Origin: Pseudorhodobacter sp. MZDSW-24AT
GTDB taxonomy: Bacteria; Pseudomonadota; Alphaproteobacteria; Rhodobacterales; Rhodobacteraceae
DNA length: 64,000 bases
NCBI RefSeq assembly: GCF_002794355.1
Contig: NZ_PGOI01000007.1
Span: forward strand, 620,001-684,000
Direction: 5' to 3'
The notes beneath the pieces were generated by a model. That model did not search any database, was not told the DNA's origin, and saw nothing but the letters and a program-made list of their open reading frames with translations. Positions 1 through 8,188 of the stretch are shown here, one piece after another. The position numbers were made by a program, and so were the translations under genes. Each line of letters starts with the position of its first letter. The stretch's first letter is position 1.

Positions 1-1
1 G

Positions 2-82
2 TGGGTTCCGGGCTTTCTTCCCTTGGCGGGGCTTGCCCTGTGGATGGTGCGACGCGGCTGGAAACAAGGGTTTGCAGCGTGA
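2..82 (+). CDS. C-terminal end of an upstream membrane protein (partial)
   Basis: The second reading frame is open from the window edge to a TGA at 80-82. It encodes 26 residues: a hydrophobic stretch (PLAGLALWMV) followed by a basic tail (RRGWKQ). That looks like the last membrane segment and cytoplasmic end of a membrane protein. Its stop overlaps the GTG of the next gene as GTGA, the coupling used repeatedly in this window. From its position before cytochrome oxidase genes it could be an oxidase assembly protein such as CtaG, but too little sequence is present to say. Confidence 0.45.
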   Translation, partial: WVPGFLPLAGLALWMVRRGWKQGFAA

Positions 83-555
83 TTGCGGCGCTCAAGTTCC
101 TGCACATCGCGGCACTGCTGTGCTGGTGCGCAGCACTGATCGCGCTGCCCATTCTTTTGCACCATTACAGGGGGGCGAAGGCGCAATCGCGCTTTACCGA
201 ATTCCGTTTGGTCACGCATACAGGTTACACAGTCTTTGCAACACCTGCCGCCGTGGCCGCCATAGCCGCCGGAACGGCCTTGATCTTTGCGGCGGATGTT
301 CGGGCTGAATGGCTTTGGGTAAAGCTGACCTTTGTCTGCGGCATGTCATTGGTTCATGCCTGGATCGGTCATCTGGTCCTGCGTTCGGGCGAGAGCGGCG
401 GCACCTTTCGCATGCCACCGCCCCTCATCGCCATCCTCTTGGTGGTGCCGCAAATCGCGGTGGTCCTTTGGCTTGTCCTCGCAAAACCCGATGTGGCTTG
501 GATCGGTGATCTGTTGCCTGTCGTTCTCTTGGAACCTCAGGGAGGGTCTCTGTGA
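79..555 (+). CDS. CopD-like four-helix membrane protein
   Basis: A 158-residue integral membrane protein with about four hydrophobic segments (near residues 3-24, 45-70, 80-103 and 118-140 from the GTG start). Histidines sit in the first segment (KFLHIAALLCW) and in the second and third loops (THTGY, LVHAWIGH), resembling the small CopD/DUF2214-type proteins found beside oxidase genes. I chose the GTG at 79 because it overlaps the preceding stop as GTGA and puts a membrane helix at the N-terminus. The frame is open further upstream, but that part reads as unrelated sequence. A role in copper or heme handling for the adjacent oxidase is inferred from location only. Confidence 0.6.
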   Translation: MIAALKFLHIAALLCWCAALIALPILLHHYRGAKAQSRFTEFRLVTHTGYTVFATPAAVAAIAAGTALIFAADVRAEWLWVKLTFVCGMSLVHAWIGHLVLRSGESGGTFRMPPPLIAILLVVPQIAVVLWLVLAKPDVAWIGDLLPVVLLEPQGGSL

Positions 556-1064
556 CTGGGTTGTGTTCCGATCTGGTAGTCAAACACCAGCTTGCCGCCG
601 TGCCAGCCGGTGATGGCTGTCATCCCGGCGGTCACCATCGAAAGCAACGCGCCCCAAGGCAGCACAGCGGCCACGGCATCGTCCAGCCGAATGATCCAGT
701 TGGCCCCCAGCATCGACAAAAGCATGACGGCAAGGACGAAATGCGTCCAGCTGGCCGAGCGGACGCGGATGCCTGCAACCGCCAACAGCTCCATTGTGCC
801 GACAATGCCTGCCAGCACGCCGACACAGAACCCCACCCCGGCCGACCACAGACCAACACGGGGCCAGAATGTGTCACCCGTCCACCAGTAAAGGCCGTCC
901 GCGGCAAAGGTACAGAAGGCAAGCGTGATGGGGAAGGCGACCATCATCGCATGCAACGGATGTCCGGCAATCGCGATCTTGGACTCTGTGACGTTGAAAG
1001 ACTCGCGCTGCTGAATCGGGTCCGTCAGGCGGCGTCTGCGCGATTTCCGTGGTCTGTCTGTCAT
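537..1064 (-). CDS. DUF2231 family membrane protein
   Basis: About 175 residues. A basic N-terminal tail (PRKSRRRR) is followed by the DUF2231 signature (GHPLHAMMVAFPI) and four membrane helices separated by short loops. The family is uncharacterised but is often found near respiratory or metal-related genes. It is transcribed against its neighbours: its 3' end overlaps the CopD-like gene by 19 bp, and its 5' end nearly touches the start of coxII. A second ATG five codons upstream (1079) is possible and would overlap the ATG proposed for coxII on the other strand. Confidence 0.75.
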   Translation of the reverse strand: MTDRPRKSRRRRLTDPIQQRESFNVTESKIAIAGHPLHAMMVAFPITLAFCTFAADGLYWWTGDTFWPRVGLWSAGVGFCVGVLAGIVGTMELLAVAGIRVRSASWTHFVLAVMLLSMLGANWIIRLDDAVAAVLPWGALLSMVTAGMTAITGWHGGKLVFDYQIGTQPSHRDPP

Positions 1065-1077
1065 ACGGCGGGGCCTC

Positions 1078-1781
1078 ATGTTGGGAAAAACGCTCTGTAC
1101 GGATACAAGACCGCGCTGGTAGGTTTGGTTCCTGTATTGGCCGGATGTCAGGGCTCGCTGTCAACGCTTGATCCAGCCGGGTCATCGGCTGACCTCATCG
1201 CAGGCCTCTGGTGGGTCATGCTGATAGGTTCTGCAGCCATAATCGCATTTGTGCTGATCCTGCTTGCTTGGGCTTGGCGCAGGCCTGAAGGCAAAGGCGC
1301 AGACGAACGCGTCTGGACGCTGGGTTTGGGCGTGGGCTTTGTGATGGCAGTGCTGGTGGCGCTGGTTGGCTACGGATTTTGGGTTGGAGAACGTATCCTG
1401 CCACGCAGCGACGGCGCCGTGCGGGTCGCGGCAGAGGCCCGGCAATGGGGCTGGGCTTTCCGTCAGCCCGGACCCGACGGCCAGCCTCTGGAAACCCAAG
1501 AGGTGCTGTATGTCCCAGCCGGTGTTCCCATCGACATCGAAATCACGTCCACCGATGTGATCCATAGTTTCTGGGTGCCACGTCTGGGCGGCAAAATGGA
1601 TGCGGTGCCGGGTCGGGTGAATGTGGCCCGCCTGATGGCGCACACACCGGGCGAATACGAAGGGCTTTGTGCCGAATTCTGCGGTTTGGGCCACAGCTTC
1701 ATGCGGTTCAGCGTGATCGTTTATGAACCGGGGGCGTTTCCCGACCTTTCCAACCGTCAGACCGGGGGCGCAGATGAATGA
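1078..1781 (+). CDS. Cytochrome c oxidase subunit II (5' end apparently frameshifted)
   Basis: About 230 residues. A lipoprotein-type signal peptide ends in LAGC (Cys codon 1146-1148), two membrane helices follow, then a cupredoxin domain with the binuclear CuA ligands (CAEFCGLGHSFM). There is no fused cytochrome c domain. Subunit II takes electrons from cytochrome c into the oxidase. The coding frame has no ATG, GTG or TTG at the expected place. The natural ATG at 1078 is in another frame that stops at 1120. A -1 shift at GGGAAAA (1083-1089), or one extra A in the A5 run at 1086-1090, joins that ATG to the signal peptide. Start and intactness are therefore uncertain; CTG at 1095 is an alternative. 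The gene overlaps subunit I by 8 bp. Confidence 0.75.
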
Positions 1782-4278
1782 CCAAACCCAATCGGTGAAC
1801 CCACCGCAGCGTGCACTTACTCTGCATCGGGAGTTGACCGCCGTGTGGAGCGATCTGCCCGGTTGGCGTGGTGTGCTGGCGTCCGTCAACCATGGCACCA
1901 TTGGCCTGCGCTTTATGGCCACCGCCTGCGTCTTCTTTGCCATCGGCGGGGTTTTGTCGATGTTGATCCGCGCGCAACTGGCGACCCCGCGCGGGGCTTT
2001 TCTCGACACCGCTGTGTATAACCAGATCTTCACGATGCACGGCAGCATCATGATGTTCCTTTTTGCCATCCCTATGCTCGAGGGTCTGGCACTGTGGCTC
2101 TTGCCCAAGATTCTGGGTGCGCGGGATATGGCATTCCCGCGTCTCTCGGCGCTGGGCTACTGGTGCTATCTGTTCGGGGGCACGATCATTCTCTTGTCGC
2201 TTCTGGGGGGGGTGGCGCCCGATGGCGGCTGGTTCATGTATACACCCCTGTCAGACAAAACTCATACTCCAGGCATCAACGCCGATGTCTGGCTGCTTGG
2301 GATCACTTTTGTAGAGATTTCGGCTGTGGCCGCCGCGGTGGAGATCACAGTCACCATTTTGCGCTGTCGGTCTGCTGACATGCCGTTAACCCGCATGCCG
2401 CTGATGGGGTGGTATATGCTTGGCACCAGCGTCATGATGCTGGTGGGCTTCCCTCCACTGATCCTCGGCTCCATCCTGCTGGAACTGGAGCGGGCATTCG
2501 ACTGGCCTTTTTTTGACGTGACGCGGGGCGGTGATCCGCTCTTGTGGCAGCACCTGTTCTGGCTTTTTGGTCACCCAGAGGTCTACATCATCTTCCTGCC
2601 CGCCGCCGGGGCGCTGTCGACCATCATCCCCGTGCTCAGCCGCACCACGATTCTGGGATATGGCACGATTGTCGCGGCTGTGCTGGGGCTGGTGTTTTTG
2701 TCCTTTGGGCTTTGGGTGCACCACATGTTTACCGTGGGGATCCCCCATATGGCCTTGGCGTTTTTTTCTGCCGCCTCCGCGCTGGTGGCCGTGCCGACTG
2801 CGGTGCAGGTTTTTGCTTGGATTGGCACCATCTGGAAGGGCCGGCCAGAGCTGAAACTGCCGATGCTTTATGTGCTGGGCTTCTTTCTTACCTTCGTCAT
2901 GGGTGGCTTGACCGGAGTGATGCTTGCCATCGTTCCCTTTAACTGGCAGGCCCATGACACAGCCTTCGTCACGGCGCATTTGCATTATGTGCTGATCGGC
3001 GGGTTTGTGTTCCCGATGCTGGCCGCTCTGACCTACTGGATGCCACTGATTTGCGGGCGGGCGCGGGTGCCCCGGGTTGGAGAGGCAGCATTCTGGCTGA
3101 TCCTGATCGGGTTCCACGGCACATTCTTCATCATGCACCTGACAGGTTTGCTGGGTATGCCACGAAGGATCGATGTCTATCCTGATAATCCGGAATGGAT
3201 TATCCCAAACTTGGTATCTTCGATCTTCAGCATGGTGATGGCGATGGGCTTTGCCTTGTTCGCCTTTGACATTGTGATGCAGGTGATTTTTGGCGCGCAC
3301 AGCCGGCGCAATCCGTGGCGCGCGCCCACGCTGGATTGGGCGATGTCCTTGCCGGCGCCGGCCTATAACTTCGCCTCGCTGCCCGGGCCCGGTCTGGACC
3401 ATGCAGATGCCGCCGTCGCCCTTGCGCGCGGCACGGGTTGGCTGCCAGGGGCTCCGCGCGGATGGCGCGAAACCTTGGTGGTGAACGCAGGCAGCGGGCG
3501 GCCCGAGCATGTTGCGGTGTTGCCCGACAACACCATGCTCCCCATTGCGACCGCCGCCGTGATTGGCAGCTTCTTCATGTTGATGCTCGCGGGCCTCTAC
3601 TGGCTTACGCCCTTGGCGCTTGTCGCCATCGTGCTCACTCTGTGGCGCTGGGGCGCGGTGATGGGGGCCGACACTGATCATGCCCCAATCCTTGTTGCCA
3701 AGGGTCAAAGCTTGCCAGTTCACTGGCAGGTTCGCGGGACCTTGGCCTATGGTGGCGCAGTGGCGACCTTGGTGGCCGACAGTTCGCTTTACGCATGCCT
3801 TTTGTTCGGTGTGGGCTTCTTGTCGGTGGTTGCGCCTGCATGGCCCGCGCCGGAGTCGGGGCTGTCCGGCCTTTGGTCGGCGATGTTGATCGGCGTGGCT
3901 TTGGTGGCCCTCACGCTCGGGGCGCTGTTTGCCCGTCGTGCCGAAGCCCGGCGCGGCAGCGCGATTGCCCAGACACAGACCCGGCTTGGCGTTGTCTCGG
4001 GTGTCATCGCCCTCGTGGCTTTGGTCAGCATTGCCCTACTGCTGGATGATCCGACGCGTCACGCCCGTGATGCCTTGCGAGGCGTTCTGCTGGGTTTTGC
4101 CGTGGTTCATATGGGGATTGCCACGCTTCTCGCGGCGCGCAGTCATGCAGATGCGCGCGACGGGCGTATCAGTGCGCAAAGACGTGGCGCTGTCCCGGTC
4201 TGGCGGTTGTGGCAAGACTTTGCCTTGGCCACGACAGCCATCTCGGGGCTCCTTGTCGCCGCGCAAGAGGTGCTCTGA
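1774..4278 (+). CDS. Cytochrome c oxidase subunit I fused to a subunit III-like domain
   Basis: 834 residues, much longer than a lone subunit I (about 530-560). Residues 1-560 carry the heme-copper oxidase core: a helix II heme ligand (FTMHGSIMM), the helix VI motif GHPEVY with the A-type glutamate and the Tyr-cross-linked His, the CuB histidines (WVHHMFTVG) and the heme ligands in AHLHYVLIGG. The remaining ~270 residues form further membrane helices similar to the subunit III half of CoxI+III fusions. The enzyme reduces O2 and pumps protons in the inner membrane. The ATG at 1774 overlaps the coxII stop as ATGAATGA, so the two are translationally coupled. Confidence 0.9.
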   Translation: MNDQTQSVNPPQRALTLHRELTAVWSDLPGWRGVLASVNHGTIGLRFMATACVFFAIGGVLSMLIRAQLATPRGAFLDTAVYNQIFTMHGSIMMFLFAIPMLEGLALWLLPKILGARDMAFPRLSALGYWCYLFGGTIILLSLLGGVAPDGGWFMYTPLSDKTHTPGINADVWLLGITFVEISAVAAAVEITVTILRCRSADMPLTRMPLMGWYMLGTSVMMLVGFPPLILGSILLELERAFDWPFFDVTRGGDPLLWQHLFWLFGHPEVYIIFLPAAGALSTIIPVLSRTTILGYGTIVAAVLGLVFLSFGLWVHHMFTVGIPHMALAFFSAASALVAVPTAVQVFAWIGTIWKGRPELKLPMLYVLGFFLTFVMGGLTGVMLAIVPFNWQAHDTAFVTAHLHYVLIGGFVFPMLAALTYWMPLICGRARVPRVGEAAFWLILIGFHGTFFIMHLTGLLGMPRRIDVYPDNPEWIIPNLVSSIFSMVMAMGFALFAFDIVMQVIFGAHSRRNPWRAPTLDWAMSLPAPAYNFASLPGPGLDHADAAVALARGTGWLPGAPRGWRETLVVNAGSGRPEHVAVLPDNTMLPIATAAVIGSFFMLMLAGLYWLTPLALVAIVLTLWRWGAVMGADTDHAPILVAKGQSLPVHWQVRGTLAYGGAVATLVADSSLYACLLFGVGFLSVVAPAWPAPESGLSGLWSAMLIGVALVALTLGALFARRAEARRGSAIAQTQTRLGVVSGVIALVALVSIALLLDDPTRHARDALRGVLLGFAVVHMGIATLLAARSHADARDGRISAQRRGAVPVWRLWQDFALATTAISGLLVAAQEVL

Positions 4279-4586
4279 TGCGCTGGGCGATGGGGATGTT
4301 GGCGGGACCCACCCTTTGGGCCGTGCTTTTTGTGGTGGTTTATGCCTTGCATGGCATCGGTTGTGCATGGGGCTGGCCCTCTGTGTCTTTCGGCCCCACA
4401 AGCCTGCACATCGCGGCGATGATGGGGGCATGGGTGGCAGGTCTTGTCCTGCATCTTGTCCTGTTGTGGCAGATGCCAAAGGGGCATGATCGCGAAGGCC
4501 GGTTGCAACGCGCTGGCGCATGGATTGGACTGGTTGCCAGCGGTGTCACGCTCTTGCCGATCGTGGTCACCTCTTCCTGTGGCTGA
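4278..4586 (+). CDS. Small membrane protein of the oxidase operon
   Basis: 102 residues with three predicted membrane helices (about residues 5-27, 43-65 and 80-98). The start ATG shares one base with the stop of the oxidase subunit I+III gene (TGATG), so the two are almost certainly cotranscribed and coupled. I do not recognise a family. Small membrane proteins of this kind commonly end oxidase operons and may be accessory subunits or assembly factors; that is inference from position. Confidence 0.65.
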   Translation: MRWAMGMLAGPTLWAVLFVVVYALHGIGCAWGWPSVSFGPTSLHIAAMMGAWVAGLVLHLVLLWQMPKGHDREGRLQRAGAWIGLVASGVTLLPIVVTSSCG

Positions 4587-4653
4587 AGGCACGGCGAATG
4601 CCTTGCGCGTCCACCGCTCTTGCCAAAGCCAAGCGGCTGCGGCATCCAAGGGC

Positions 4654-5901
4654 ATGAGAGATTTTGCAGAACAAGCCCGCCTTGCAACCGATGCCCTGCG
4701 CGATCTGTTTGATCCGACGCCGTTGCAACGCAATGACCATTTGTCGCAACGGTTTGGTGCGGACATCTGGCTAAAGCGCGAAGATCTTTCCCCGGTCCGT
4801 TCATACAAGCTGCGCGGAGCCTTTACTGCTATGCGCAAGGCGCGCGAAGCACAGCCAAGTTTGCAGCATTTCGTCTGCGCCAGTGCCGGAAATCATGCGC
4901 AGGGTGTAGCCTATGCGTGCCGTCATTTTGGCGTTCAGGGCACCATCTTTATGCCGGTCACGACGCCGCAACAAAAGATCGATAAAACCCGGATCTTCGG
5001 TGAAGGGCAGGTTCAGATTGTTTTGACGGGGGATTACTTCGATCAAACCCTCGCAGCGGCAAAATCATTCTGTGAAGAGAAGGCGGCCTATTTCCTTTCC
5101 CCCTTCGATGACGACGACGTCATTCTCGGCCAAGCCTCGGTGGGGGTTGAGATCCTGGATCAGTTGGGCGGTGACCCCGATCTGGTCATTTTGCCGGTGG
5201 GAGGCGGGGGCCTTTCGTCAGGTGTCACGCGCTATCTGCGCAGTGCAGCTCCCGATGTGGATTTTCGCTTTGTTGAGCCATTGGGGGGCGCATCGCTGAC
5301 TGCTGCCTTACGCGCGGGCAACCCCGAGACGTTGACCGAAGTGAACAGCTTTGTTGATGGCGCTGCGGTGGCCCGCTTGGGGGACAAGACATTCGCGCTG
5401 CTTGATTGGGTTGACCCCGGTCAGGTGGTTCTTGCGCCAGAGGATCGGATTTGCATCACGATGCTCGACATGCTGAATGTGGAAGGCATCGTTCTAGAGC
5501 CTGCGGGGGCGCTTTCCGTTGATGTTTTGCCAGAGCTGGCGCCTTTGATTCAGGGCAAGACGGTGGTTTGCGTTACATCGGGCGGTAATTTTGATTTTGA
5601 ACGACTGCCAGAGGTGAAAGAGCGCGCGCAACGCTTCGCGGGGCTCAAGAAATACTTCATTCTGCGCATGCCACAGCGCCCAGGCGCCTTGCGTGATTTT
5701 CTGGAAATGCTCGGCCCCGAGGATGACATCGCACGATTTGAATATCTCAAAAAGTCGGCCCGGAACTTCGGTTCGGTGCTGATCGGCATTGAGACCAAAG
5801 CGCCCGAAAACTTCACCCGGCTGTTCGCACGGCTGGACCACGCAGCGTTTCCCTATCGGGACATCACAAATGATGGTATCCTGTCTGAATTCCTGATCTA
5901 G
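4654..5901 (+). CDS. ilvA: Threonine ammonia-lyase (threonine dehydratase)
   Basis: 415 residues. This PLP enzyme deaminates L-threonine to 2-oxobutanoate, the first step towards isoleucine. The PLP lysine lies in SYKLRGAF, the substrate/cofactor loop is ASAGNHAQG, and the phosphate-binding glycine loop is VGGGGLSSG. The last ~80 residues (from RMPQRPGALRDF) form one ACT-like regulatory domain, as in the shorter biosynthetic type thought to be feedback-inhibited by isoleucine. The ATG at 4654 gives the usual N-terminus; the frame is open upstream but without family similarity. The stop overlaps the convergent Hpt gene by 4 bp. Confidence 0.93.
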   Translation: MRDFAEQARLATDALRDLFDPTPLQRNDHLSQRFGADIWLKREDLSPVRSYKLRGAFTAMRKAREAQPSLQHFVCASAGNHAQGVAYACRHFGVQGTIFMPVTTPQQKIDKTRIFGEGQVQIVLTGDYFDQTLAAAKSFCEEKAAYFLSPFDDDDVILGQASVGVEILDQLGGDPDLVILPVGGGGLSSGVTRYLRSAAPDVDFRFVEPLGGASLTAALRAGNPETLTEVNSFVDGAAVARLGDKTFALLDWVDPGQVVLAPEDRICITMLDMLNVEGIVLEPAGALSVDVLPELAPLIQGKTVVCVTSGGNFDFERLPEVKERAQRFAGLKKYFILRMPQRPGALRDFLEMLGPEDDIARFEYLKKSARNFGSVLIGIETKAPENFTRLFARLDHAAFPYRDITNDGILSEFLI

Positions 5902-6224
5902 GCGGCCAAGATGCCGATTCCGCCCAAAAAGGCCCGGCGGGACCGTGCGTAAACGTCAAGGATCGCCTGCGCGGACATTTCCTCAACGCCTGAAGCCATC
6001 AGCTTTTCGCCGTCTTGGCAGATTTCAGCAAGTTCCGCAAAGCCAAGATTCAAGGCGCTGCCCTTTAAGAAATGCAGGTCATTTGCCAAGGATTGTGGAT
6101 CTGACAGGTTTGGCAGACGCGCGACAACTGCGTCTGTCTCTTGCAGAAAAACATCGATGACATCGAAAAAATCATCGGCTCCGATTTCAGTTTTCAGTTC
6201 CTGAACGCGGCTCCAGTCTATCAT
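5898..6224 (-). CDS. Histidine phosphotransfer (Hpt) domain protein
   Basis: 108 residues, essentially one Hpt domain. The phosphoacceptor histidine lies in LHFLKGSALNLGF. Hpt proteins relay phosphoryl groups between receiver domains in multistep phosphorelays. The start at 6224 is preceded on its strand by GGAGGG at good spacing; an upstream in-frame start would add a basic tail without an obvious ribosome site. It is divergent from a receiver-phosphatase gene 180 bp away, and the two probably work together. No histidine kinase is encoded nearby. Confidence 0.85.
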   Translation of the reverse strand: MIDWSRVQELKTEIGADDFFDVIDVFLQETDAVVARLPNLSDPQSLANDLHFLKGSALNLGFAELAEICQDGEKLMASGVEEMSAQAILDVYARSRRAFLGGIGILAA

Positions 6225-6405
6225 TTTTCCGCCCTCCATCCGCCTGCGCCGAACCCAGGTTTTGCAGACTGAGTGTCCGTGAGCCACGTTAATTCAAGAC
6301 TATCTGCACAAGGTAGCCCAAGCCAAATCAGCAAAAACTTTAAGCTTCATCGCCAGTTAAACCGCTTCTGCGTTCATCTGAAGCGCGTGAAGGGATTTTG
6401 TGTTT

Positions 6406-7677
6406 ATGAAGCTTATCGAGTCTGTCTCCTCCAGCACCGCGGGCCCACCGCCGCTGATGCAGCATCGCCTGCGGGTTCTGGTCGTTGACGATAGCAAGGC
6501 TCAGCGCATGATGCTGGGTATGTCTTTGTCGCGCTGGGGCTATGAGGTGACAGAGGTTGCTTCGGGCGAAGAGGCGCTGGCCGCCTGCGCGACGGTCAGC
6601 TTTGATATCATTCTGTCGGACTGGATGATGGATGGCATGTCGGGCCTTGAGCTTTGCGCCGCCTTTCGCGGCCTGGAGGGCGAGGGATATGCCTATTTCA
6701 TCTTGTTGACGTCAAAATCCGAAAAAGCGGAAATTGCCCTCGGGCTTGAGGCTGGCGCCGACGATTTTCTGACTAAACCTGTGTCTCTGGACGAATTGCG
6801 CGCTCGCTTGCGGGCGGGGGAACGCATCGTCGGGATGCACAAAGAACTCACGCAGAAAAACCAATTGCTGGCCACAACCTTGGCGGAGCTCCAGCGCACG
6901 CACAGTATGGTGGACCGCGACCTGATTGAGGCGCGAAAGCTGCAGCAAACTTTGGTGCGTGACCGTTTCCGCGATTGGGGCCGTGGGGCGGCCACGCTTT
7001 TTCTGCGCACCTCGGGCCATGTCGGCGGCGATCTTGCCGGCTTTTTCGAATTGAACACAACCCATGTCGCGCTTTATTCGGTGGATGTCTCGGGGCATGG
7101 CGTTGCCTCGGCCATGATGACGGCAAGGCTGGCGGGGTATCTATCCGCCGCTGCCCCAGATCAGAACATTGCCTTTCAGCGTCGGGAAGACGGCTCCTTC
7201 AAAGCGCTACCACCGGAAGAGGTTGCAGCCCGCTTTAACCGGACCATGCTCGAAGACCTACAGGTCGATCAATATTTTACCATGGCTTATGCGCAAGTTG
7301 ACCTAAGCAGTGGTGCCATCGCTTTGGTGCAGGCGGGCCATCCTTACCCTATGATCCTGCGCAAAAATGGCAGGATTGATCGTTTGGGGGCAGGTGGCTT
7401 GCCGATTGGTCTGCTGGCTGACGCCGTGCATGAGCGCATCACGGCGCGGCTGAATCCGGGGGATCGGCTGTTTCTGTTGTCGGATGGGCTGACCGAATGT
7501 CCGTCACGCACGGGGCAAGAACTGGGGGAAGCAGGGCTTGAAGCCATGATCCGAAAAAATCGCGGAATGGAGTCTTCACAGCTTTTCGATGCACTGATCT
7601 GGGATCTGGCGGCGCATATGGGTTCGGAAGAGTTTCCTGACGATGTGTCAGGTCTGCTATTTGATTACCGTGGATAA
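6406..7677 (+). CDS. Response regulator with PP2C-type (SpoIIE/RsbU-like) phosphatase domain
   Basis: 423 residues. An N-terminal receiver domain (about 22-140) has the acidic pair in VVDDSKAQ, the phosphoacceptor Asp in LSDWMMDGM and the conserved Lys in DDFLTKPVS. A coiled linker (about 145-185) follows, then a PP2C/SpoIIE phosphatase domain with metal-binding motifs GGDLAGFF, SVDVSGHGVASA and LLSDGLTE. In relatives such as RsbU or HsbR, phosphorylation of the receiver controls dephosphorylation of an anti-sigma-factor antagonist. An alternative GTG at 6400 lies closer to an AGGG ribosome site. The 3' end overlaps the convergent NUDIX gene by 13 bp. Confidence 0.88.
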   Translation: MKLIESVSSSTAGPPPLMQHRLRVLVVDDSKAQRMMLGMSLSRWGYEVTEVASGEEALAACATVSFDIILSDWMMDGMSGLELCAAFRGLEGEGYAYFILLTSKSEKAEIALGLEAGADDFLTKPVSLDELRARLRAGERIVGMHKELTQKNQLLATTLAELQRTHSMVDRDLIEARKLQQTLVRDRFRDWGRGAATLFLRTSGHVGGDLAGFFELNTTHVALYSVDVSGHGVASAMMTARLAGYLSAAAPDQNIAFQRREDGSFKALPPEEVAARFNRTMLEDLQVDQYFTMAYAQVDLSSGAIALVQAGHPYPMILRKNGRIDRLGAGGLPIGLLADAVHERITARLNPGDRLFLLSDGLTECPSRTGQELGEAGLEAMIRKNRGMESSQLFDALIWDLAAHMGSEEFPDDVSGLLFDYRG

Positions 7678-8111
7678 ACGCTCAACGCCTGCGCAAGAAA
7701 TGCACGATCGCCAATATTGGTGATCTGCTCCAGCGCTTGCTGTGCGGGCAACCATAGCGCTGTGTGTCCGGGCTCTGAGGGTGGCCCAAGCCGACGGATC
7801 GGTTTTGCCAGATAGATCGTACAGATCTTTTCCGCCCACTTGTCATAGTCCGGCATATAGGTGAACCGGCGATAGGCGCCCAGCCGATGGCTTATGGCGA
7901 TTTTCCAGCCAGTCTCTTCTTGCACCTCCCGGTGCAATGCGGGGATGGGGTGCTCTCCCGGATCAATGCCGCCACCGGGCAGTTGATATTCCGGAATTGG
8001 CTCGGCCTGATGTGTGGTCAGCACATAGCCTGCATCCAGCAGAACCGCATAAACCCCAGGTCGGGGGCGGTATTTCTGGCCGGATTTCACGGCCTCACCA
8101 TAGCGTCGCAT
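7665..8111 (-). CDS. NUDIX hydrolase
   Basis: 148 residues with a full Nudix box starting GGGIDPGEH and ending REVQEETGW, so it should hydrolyse a nucleoside-diphosphate derivative using Mg2+. The substrate cannot be read from sequence. It resembles the small Nudix proteins of alphaproteobacteria acting on dinucleoside polyphosphates or modified nucleotides. I took the ATG at 8111 (MRRYGEAVKS) because the longer frame upstream runs into the divergent hslO and lacks similarity. The 77-bp gap to hslO holds an RpoH-like promoter pointing the other way. Confidence 0.82.
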   Translation of the reverse strand: MRRYGEAVKSGQKYRPRPGVYAVLLDAGYVLTTHQAEPIPEYQLPGGGIDPGEHPIPALHREVQEETGWKIAISHRLGAYRRFTYMPDYDKWAEKICTIYLAKPIRRLGPPSEPGHTALWLPAQQALEQITNIGDRAFLAQALSVYPR

Positions 8112-8121
8112 CTGATTGCCC

Positions 8122-8152
8122 CTTGGTAGTGCGGTTGCCCTGCCTATATAGG
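8122..8152 (+). promoter_or_regulatory. RpoH-like promoter of hslO
   Basis: CTTG at 8122-8125, then 17 bp, then CCTATATAGG at 8143-8152. This fits the alphaproteobacterial heat-shock consensus as I recall it (CTTG, 17-18 bp, CyTATnTnnG). It lies 36 bp before the ATG of the heat-shock chaperone gene hslO. A similar arrangement precedes dnaK in this window. Confidence 0.5.
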
Positions 8153-8188
8153 CGCGGTATGCCAAGATTGGCTCGCTAAGGAAACCCC

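Noticed and set aside
1-78. Extending the CopD-like gene to the GTG at base 1
   Set aside because: That would put a hydrophilic, unrelated 26-residue piece before the membrane helix; the GTGA overlap at 79 fits better.
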